A stretch of DNA of 64,000 nucleotides from Conchocele bisecta (lineage: Eukaryota; Mollusca; Bivalvia; Lucinida; Thyasiridae), in assembly GCA_029237695.1 (NCBI GenBank), contig CM055274.1, positions 64,291,484-64,355,483 of the forward strand, written 5' to 3'. Shown one piece after another: positions 57,121 to 64,000 of this stretch. The notes under the pieces are model-generated. The model saw nothing but the letters and a program-made list of their open reading frames with translations, searched no databases and was not told the origin of the DNA. The position numbers were made by a program, and so were the translations under genes. Position 1 is the stretch's first letter. Each line of letters starts with the position of its first letter.

Positions 57121-57294
57121 ACTGTGGCTCACTGTCGAACCCCAGCAATGGGATCGTGGACACGTCGGGCGGCAGCAGTGTCGGGCATGTAGCCCAGTAC
57201 ATCTGTAACCTTGGCTATTACCTCACCGGACCCGACACCGCCATTTGCCAGCTAGATACAATCTGGACGGTGGCGCCCGTTTGCAGCATTGAAG
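57121..57294 (+). CDS. CCP/sushi module exon 10 of 11
   Basis: The acceptor is TTTCGTTTTAG ending at 57120 and the donor GAAG|GTATGC at 57295. 174 bp, phase 1-1. DCGSLSNPSNGIVDTSGG then SSVGHVAQYIC, NLGYYLTGPDTAIC, TIWTVAPVC. It is the most diverged module: the usual TTYGSTATYTC core has become SSVGHVAQYIC and GSW has become TIW, but all four Cys and Trp are kept. Confidence 0.9.
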
Positions 57295-57782
57295 GTATGC
57301 CATGGTACTTGCGCAGACATTAAAAGATAATAAAAAATATCTGAATTTTAAAACTGTTTAAATAGGAAATATAACTTATTCCAATTTCTCATTTCTTTGC
57401 AATTGACTAGCTCACCAAATGCATGTGTTGTTCTTACATCTGGCCACTTTGCTGATCAGTAGTCAAGTTGTACTCCTAGCACAAGATTAAAGCGAACATG
57501 TGCAATTAAATCAGCGTCTGGACGTTACAAGTACAATACGATATCCCTTAATTGTGGCTGTGACTGGAGAAATGGGTTAATTGCTTTTGCGATCAGTGTG
57601 CATTAAGATCAGACTGTCCGGATCTGAATTTTCACTTTTCGCCATTCCATCAATGAAACACAAACAATATAAACATATCCTTATCAGGTTACAGGAGTGT
57701 TCTATTTGATCAGGAACTACACCGGTATAAATCCTATAATCCCCATATCTCTAGTCACATCCACAACTGTGTTTCTCTGTAG
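57295..57782. mobile_element. Intron 10 with palindromic repeat P copy (57551-57772)
   Basis: TTGTGGCTGTGACTGGAGAA begins the copy and CTCTAGTCACATCCACAACT ends it, within about 12 bases of the exon 11 acceptor. GATCAGACTGTCCGGATCTG is the core. The polypyrimidine tract TGTTTCTCTGTAG of exon 11 follows directly. Confidence 0.65.
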
Positions 57783-57956
57783 CCTGTGGACCACTAGCGT
57801 CCCCCACAGATGGCTCGGTCGATCCGTCCGCTGGGACTATATACCAGTCGGTGGCTACCTATACGTGTCACGCGGGGTACGTTCTCATTGGATCGTCGAC
57901 AGTCACGTGTCAAGCAGACGGCGCCTGGACTGCGGCCCCGACATGCAGAATAAAGG
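57783..57956 (+). CDS. CCP/sushi module exon 11 of 11 in this window
   Basis: The acceptor is GTTTCTCTGTAG ending at 57782 and the donor AAGG|GTGAAT at 57957. 174 bp, phase 1-1. It starts ACGPLASPTDGSVDPSAG (Ala or another split-codon residue in place of Asp), core TIYQSVATYTC, HAGYVLIGSSTVTC, GAWTAAPTC. The gene presumably continues to the right, since no stop, transmembrane segment or terminal exon follows in the remaining 6 kb. Confidence 0.92.
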
Positions 57957-60900
57957 GTGAATATCGGGGCGTTCATTATATGGTCAACACATTTCTGTTT
58001 TTTTTTTATTATCTTTTTTTAGCTCACCTGAGCCAAAGGCTCACGTGAACTATTGTTACCGCTTTTCGTCCGTCCGTCGTCCATCAACAATTGTCCGACC
58101 TCTTCTTCTTCTGAACCGCCCGAACTATGTTGACCAAACTTCACGGGGATGGTCTATGTGTTACTCCTTTTCAGATGTTTAAATGGACGTTGTCGCAATC
58201 CAAGGTGGCCACCGTTGAAAAGTAGGTAAAATTCTTTAAAAAATCTTCTTCTCACGAACCGCCAGACCGATTTCGACGACATTTGGCAGGAATGGTCGAT
58301 AGTCAATGTTCTTGAATCGGATAAGTACGTTATCCAAGATGGCCGCCGAAACATCGTTTTCAACCACTTGGCCGATGCTGGTCAAACTTCACAGTTATGG
58401 GGCGAGGGTGAAGCTTTTTCATATTTGTTAAAATAGAAGTCGTCGAATAATCCAAGATGGCCGCCATAGAAAATTAGGTCAAATTCTTAAAAAATCTTCT
58501 CCCGAACCACAAGACCGACTTCGATAAAACTTGCCAGGATTGATTAAGTCAATGCTTATTCAGATTTGTTAGAATAATGAACCCGGGACCAACAATGGGT
58601 GAGGCCCGGGGAGTCAAGTCGGGGTCAAATTACACATTTGACGAAATATAGTAATGTTACATATCAAATCGAAGGCATCGATGAGATGTTCACTCTGGAG
58701 CAATTTCTGTCGAAATCGGATTGTTACGTCGAAAGGTCGAAAGGTCATCGTTTTATAATATATTTCAAACGTCTTCTTTTCGTGAACCGCTGGGTCAATG
58801 CTGGTCAGACTTCACATATATGGTCCGTGGGTGAAGCTTTTTCATATTTGTTAAAATGGAGGTCATTGCATAATCAAAGATGGCCGCCATAGAATATGCG
58901 GTCAATTTTAAAACAAAAATCAGATCGAAGGTGTCGAGGAGATGATCACTCTGGAGCAAGTTGTGTCGAAATCGAATGATTACGTCATCAAAGATGGCCA
59001 CCGAAAGGTCCATAAACAAGAGGGCTATTGTGGCCATATGTCGCTCACCTGTTATTATATATATGCAAGGAAATATGAGAGATCTTTATACATTCATTAT
59101 TCCTACAAAGTTTTGTCAAAACCAGTCTGGTGATTATAATGGGAAGATAGTGTTTAAAGATTTTGTCCAACTTTATACGGCGGCCGTCTTGGATGTGACG
59201 ATCTCCAATTTGAAGTCTGTAAATGTTTCACCCAAAGAAAATAACTATGCCAAGAAGCGATCGATCAATAATAAGCCAAGACGCAGTTAGTAAGAAATGG
59301 CTGTTCGAAAGCTCTAATAAAAGATACCCGTTTGTCCTTTTGGCGACTATCTTGGATGACGCAATGATCCTATTTCGATAAAAACCACTTCAGAGTAATC
59401 GTCACATTATTACCTTCGATATGATATACAACATGACCATAGTTGGTAAAATGTGAAATTTTCACCCATAATTGACCCGCCAGGCCCCGCCCTTTTTTGA
59501 TCCCGGTGTCTAGGCGAAGAGTATTAGGCTTGAGATCGGAAAAATCCAAATTGTAAAAAAGTAATACAAACATCCAAATGGCGTCCAAGATGGCTGTCAA
59601 CGTCTCTTAACTCTCTAAACTGAGCTTTCATGTGGAACATTAATTTGAATAACTATATTCGAATGTAATACTGGGGTTATTAGGAGACACTCCAACTATG
59701 CAATATATGTATTACATATTTTATATATTATGTTATGTATATTCAAGATTGCGATAACTTGCGAGAAATGCCGCAAAATGACGTAACTTTGTATATAAAA
59801 TATGTAACATTTACCCTAATTACTATATTTGAATTTGGTATATGTGTCATTAGAAGACATTTTAACGACGCAATACATTCATGAATGCAAAATGATATTC
59901 AAGATGGCCACCAAATTTTGGGAAATATCGCAAAATAACTTACATTTATATACGGCATATCCACACAGGGTGAATAAAAAACACGTTTTATTGTTATGTA
60001 TGCTTGAACCATATCTCAAATTTGCAGAGTTAGTTCATTGCAGCATTAGCAAGCACATGTATGTTTCTAACCGCATAGCTAATTTGAATAACCTGCTAAA
60101 CAAATCACCAATGGCATTATCGTCGCGAAACCCCGCATTGGAATTCTCGATCATAAGTACATTTATATATAATAAAAAAATAATAATTTTAATCTCGATT
60201 TATATATGAAAGATGGGCAGCATAATAGTACACTTTTCATATACGAGGTAATAGCAGCATATATATCATAGTATATGATCAGTTGGCAGTTTCATTTGCG
60301 CCGATAAATATTATTGATCGATCGAGTTTGAAATATCCAATTATTTTACCATATGGCCATATTTATCAAATCAATAATAAGTCAACGTACATATACATGC
60401 AATATTCACATTCTCATTTGTGTGACATTCCACTTTTTGAAATCTGCAAGAACTGATATAACATATGCATACCACTACAGTATTAATCCTATGCATGATA
60501 TTCATGTAATCGTACAAAATGATCGGTATGTGTATCCCTTGTCTAGAGGGAATACTTTTCATACTGCTTGTTTGCACTATATTATGTCGTATTATATGTA
60601 TCAGATGAGATAGATGAGACAGGTTTCAACTTGTTCTGGTATGCATAAATATGACGTATGACTTTACGGTACACCGAAGAGTAAGGAAAATAAGTATAGA
60701 CCTTATGTAATATTAAACTCGTGTTTTTGGACTGCTAGAATGCTATATAGATATATTAATTAATTGTGTTTAACAGCTATTTTAGGTACCGCTCAACGTG
60801 GGTAAGTCCCGTATTTCATCTGTAAAGAGGGATCCCAAAATCAGAAGTGAGTATTTGCCCTCAATTGTTGGTGCCAGGTCCGCAATGTACACTGTTTAGC

Positions 60901-61250
60901 GCTCTAGACAATAAAACATCCATCATGTCCCAGCATACTATATCTGTCATTATTAAACTACAGGGATGCGTTAGCGGATTAAGATCTTCTTTGTTTCTGA
61001 AGTCGCATAAACCCTTTTCCTCCAATCGCAGCGACACATGCTGAATATATTGTTTTTGTTGTATATGCACTATAATAATTTCTCATGCCATGCTCATATA
61101 TGTAAATGTATAATTGTTTTTTTTATTCTGTAAGGTATTGAGAAATAAAATAGTGAATGACGAAAAGGTCCGCAATGGACAAGAGTCACTTAGTCTCAGC
61201 CCCTAAAAGTAATGGGAGTACACTAATCTTACTTAATGTACACATGTTTA
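57957..61250. repeat. Mosaic of dispersed bivalve-type repeats
   Basis: TTTTTAGCTCACCTGAGCC at 58015 with ATTGTTACCGCTTTTCGTCC begins a repeat whose inverted counterpart is at 62576-62646. Within it, CCAAGATGGCCGCC, ACCGACTTCGATAAAACTTG, AGTTTTTCATATTTGTTAAA-type phrases and GTCGAAATCGGATTNTTACG recur at 58250-59000. Further dispersed words continue to 59600. From 59600 to 61250 nothing clear is visible. No gene is supported; frames such as 59829-60209 show no domain. Confidence 0.5.
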
Positions 61251-62650
61251 CACATATTAAAGGATGACGTTTTGACCTTCCGGCAGACATCTTGGATGAC
61301 CTAATCATCGAATATCGACAAAAATGATTCCGAGTGATCGTCTAGTCGATACCTTCGAATTAATATATGACGGGACCATATTCGGTCAAATGTGAAATTT
61401 GACCCCTACTTCACCACTCCGGCCCCGCCCATTTTGACCCCGGTGCCATCCTTTTAACAACTCTGAAACAGTGTTGACTCTCGATCATTCCTGCCAAGCT
61501 TCGTCGAAATAGGTGTGGCAGTTTGACCTACTTTTCTATGACGGCCATCTTGGATTATACGACTTCCCTTTTAACAAATATGAAAATGCTTCACCCACCG
61601 ACCATAACTGTGAAGTTTGGCCAATATCGGCCAAGCGGTTCACCAGAAGAAGAAGCTTGAAATCTTTAATCAAAGAATGACCTTTCGACCTTTCGGTGTC
61701 CATCTTGGATGACGTAATTATCCGATTTCCAGAGTGCTTGTCTTGTCGATACATCGATTTGATATGTGACATGACCATATTCGTTCAAATCTGAAATTGT
61801 ACCTACGGACGGACGTTCCAACATTTTGGGTTTATGGGGTATTTCCATTGTTTGAAGAACAATGAAAAAGCCCCTAAACAACAATAGAGTTTATGAGGTT
61901 ACGGAATATTACAAAGGAATCTTTTGTTCCTAACCACGCCCCTAAGCTCTCAAACCCCCGGACGTTGGGACGTCCGGACGGACGTTGGGACGGACGGACG
62001 TTGGGACGGACGCGGACGGACGTTGGGACGGACGGACGTTCTTACATTAGGGTACTTATGTGGCTTAACACATGTTAAATATTAGCCACATAAAACGATT
62101 TTTTAGCCACATAAAACGATTTTTTAGGTGGCTAATTATAACCAACCCTATCCTTTAACAAGTCCATAACCCTGTGGGGCTAGCCACATAAGTACCCTAA
62201 TGTGTGCCCGGACGGACGGACGGACGGACGGACGGACGGACGGAACGGACGGACGGTTCTTACATTAGGGTACTTATGTGGCTTATCACATGTTAAATAT
62301 TAGACCACATAAAACCACATAAGTACCCTAATGTGTGCCCGGACGGACGGACGGACGGACGGACGCTCTAACGTTTGGCAGTTATGGGCTTTTTGTTCTT
62401 TAAAAGATCAAAGGATAAGCTCATAAAGATCAAAGATATTAGGAGCTTACGGAAAAGAACAAAGGAATCCTTTGTTACTAACCCTTACCCTAAGCTCCTA
62501 AACCCCGTTTGCTGGCTCGGACGACGGACGGACGACGGACGGACGGACGGACCGGACCGGACGGACCGGACGGACCGGACCGGACGGACGGACGAATAGC
62601 GGTAACAATAGCTTATATTAGCCTTTAGGTTATGTGAGCTAAAAATTACT
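61251..62650. repeat. Inverted dispersed repeat with GGAC tracts and hairpins
   Basis: 61260-61880 holds reverse-complement versions of the 58250-59000 phrases (CGACATTGATCATTCCTGCC-like, GGCCATCTTGGAT). (GGAC)n tracts follow at 61960-62035, 62208-62257, 62340-62365 and 62517-62595. Between them a perfect 22-bp inverted repeat starting ACATTAGGGTACTTATGTGG lies at 62044-62065/62182-62203; a second version is at 62262-62283/62315-62334. AAAAAATCGTTTTATGTGGC-type sequence is repeated within. Confidence 0.7.
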
Positions 62651-64000
62651 TTAGTAAGGCGCTAAATTTCATAATATTGGCTTAGTCGCCTTCAGAGGTA
62701 AGGTGGTATATCTTATTATATTATTTTCATTCCATACAACAATAATGCGGCCTTCATGTCCAAGGTCAAGATCAAATTACAAAGAAATAGAAATTTGCGT
62801 CCATAAGGTTTGCAATTTTAAGTCGGATTGACTTCAAGCTTCATATATTATCTTATCATCATCCATATTTGCAATCCATGCACATGCATGCGGCCTTCAA
62901 GTCCAAGGTCAAGGTCAAATTACGATTTGCGATTTGATTTTTAAATATTTGCGTTAAAGTGTTTATCTGTCGGTCCAGACGGCGGCCGGGTGTATACGGG
63001 AGCCCCTGCTCACTTTCTCTAGTGATTTATGCTATTACAAAATTTTTTATAAATGTTTTCCTTTTCGGGGCTTGAAATGTGGGCGGGCTGGCACGACTTG
63101 TCTACGCAATAAGTAGATTTCTACTTGACGTATCATAACCAAACTTTGCATATATGTTTATCACGACAAGACGAATAAGCCAAGCCTATCGATTTTCAAA
63201 AAAGTCTAATGACCGTTTGGCGGCCATTTTTAATGTTCGCATTTCATTGTCCATGCAATAACTTAAGGTCTACTTCACGGTTCGTATCCAAATTCGGTAT
63301 ACTTGTTTTTCAGGACAAGACGAAGAACCCTATTCATTTTGAAGACTTATCTCCCATTGGCGTCCATTTTTTCCATTTTTCGCACTCTGTATCCTTGTCC
63401 ACTATTGTCCACAATTTGGTTCACTTTACTTGGGAAAACGAGGAACCCTATTAATTTTCAAAATTCGTGGATGACTAATCTCCCTTGGTGGCAATTGTTA
63501 TTAAGTTTCGCTTGCTGTCCGCACAATAACTAGAGATCATAACCAAATTTAGTATACATGTTAGCCATGGCAAGATGAAGAATGGTGTTCAGGGAGTGGC
63601 CGCGCCTCGACGTGCCTTCGACACTCTTGTTAAATTTGTGTTTGTTAACTTTTTTTATAAGTTTAGTTTATAAGAGGTAACTGATTTCTGTTTTCCATGC
63701 CGTTATCCCCTCCCCACCCCCTTGTATACTGTTACTCCTCGACGGGCGTATATTGTGACCTTTGGCACTCTTGTTATGAACTTGCAGATGAATTTTGATG
63801 GTATATATAATCGAAAATCCGTGCCGTTTTTTATTTACTTTGTAATGGGGGATACTAAGTTCAGGTGAGCGATACATGACCATTTGGGCCTCTTGTTTCA
63901 TACATCATGGGAATTGCAGGTAGCTTATCATCGGTGCTAAAACAACTAAAATTCACATACTTTAGGAACCAGCAAATATCGAAAATAAATTAAGCTATCT
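62651..64000 (+). repeat. Dispersed repeats matching the left end of the window
   Basis: 62720-62930 matches 895-1200 and 63110-63780 matches 2125-2420, same order and strand. Inside 63110-63600 the phrase TCATAACCAAATTT-like with ACATGTT-like sequence occurs three times, a degenerate tandem of about 150-200 bp. 63780-64000 shows nothing recognisable and the window ends in non-coding sequence. Confidence 0.6.

Noticed and set aside
59829..60209. 126-residue plus-strand ORF
   Set aside because: Composition follows AT-rich sequence; no domain and no splice context linking it to the CCP gene.

Overview
This is eukaryotic, AT-rich genomic DNA with long introns and a dense load of transposons and satellites. 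It is most likely from a bivalve mollusc. The indications are a gene built from many complement-control (sushi/CCP) exons, Tx1/L1-like LINEs, Tigger and mariner DNA transposons, a PIN/FEN-like multidomain gene family that I remember from cnidarian and bivalve genomes, and a SINE ending in a CACT tail. The species is inferred, not proven.

Host gene: eleven exons on the + strand (2512-2685, 8281-8454, 13635-13808, 32653-32826, 48821-48994, 49916-50089, 50823-50996, 53973-54146, 54701-54874, 57121-57294, 57783-57956) each encode one CCP module. Every exon is exactly 174 bp, is phase 1 at both ends, and has cysteines at module residues 2, 29, 43 and 55. They look like the middle of one large secreted or cell-surface protein whose two ends lie outside the window. 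Everything else sits in its introns.

Intron contents, left to right: a 3.7 kb array of a 46-bp satellite (2890-6566); a LINE tail (7620-8150); a decayed LINE with endonuclease and deleted RT (9740-12416); a minus-strand PIN/FEN-like multidomain pseudogene (about 14884-19136) cut by a 264-bp MITE with a 5-bp target duplication; a minus-strand RT fragment (21320-22026); a complete-looking 6.3 kb Tigger element (23604-29913) with TA duplication, terminal inverted repeats and a transposase gene interrupted by a 3.15 kb spliceosomal intron; a 53-bp satellite (34411-35868 and 43007-43852) apparently split by a minus-strand LINE (35869-39464, ORF1 piece at 42503-42988); minus-strand remnants of an unrecognised gene with a PHD-like finger and a possible YqaJ-associated segment (45260-47130); a mariner (51043-52659) carrying a nested MITE; a 19-bp minisatellite resembling a tRNA A box (53026-53383); and a minus-strand LINE tail (55565-56920). 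The last 6 kb is a mosaic of dispersed repeats with GGAC tracts.

The observations most worth following are the intron-bearing Tigger, the PIN/FEN-like gene with its nested MITE, the apparent origin of the 53-bp satellite from the end of a dispersed palindromic repeat, and the symmetric 174-bp CCP exons, one of which has a GC splice donor.
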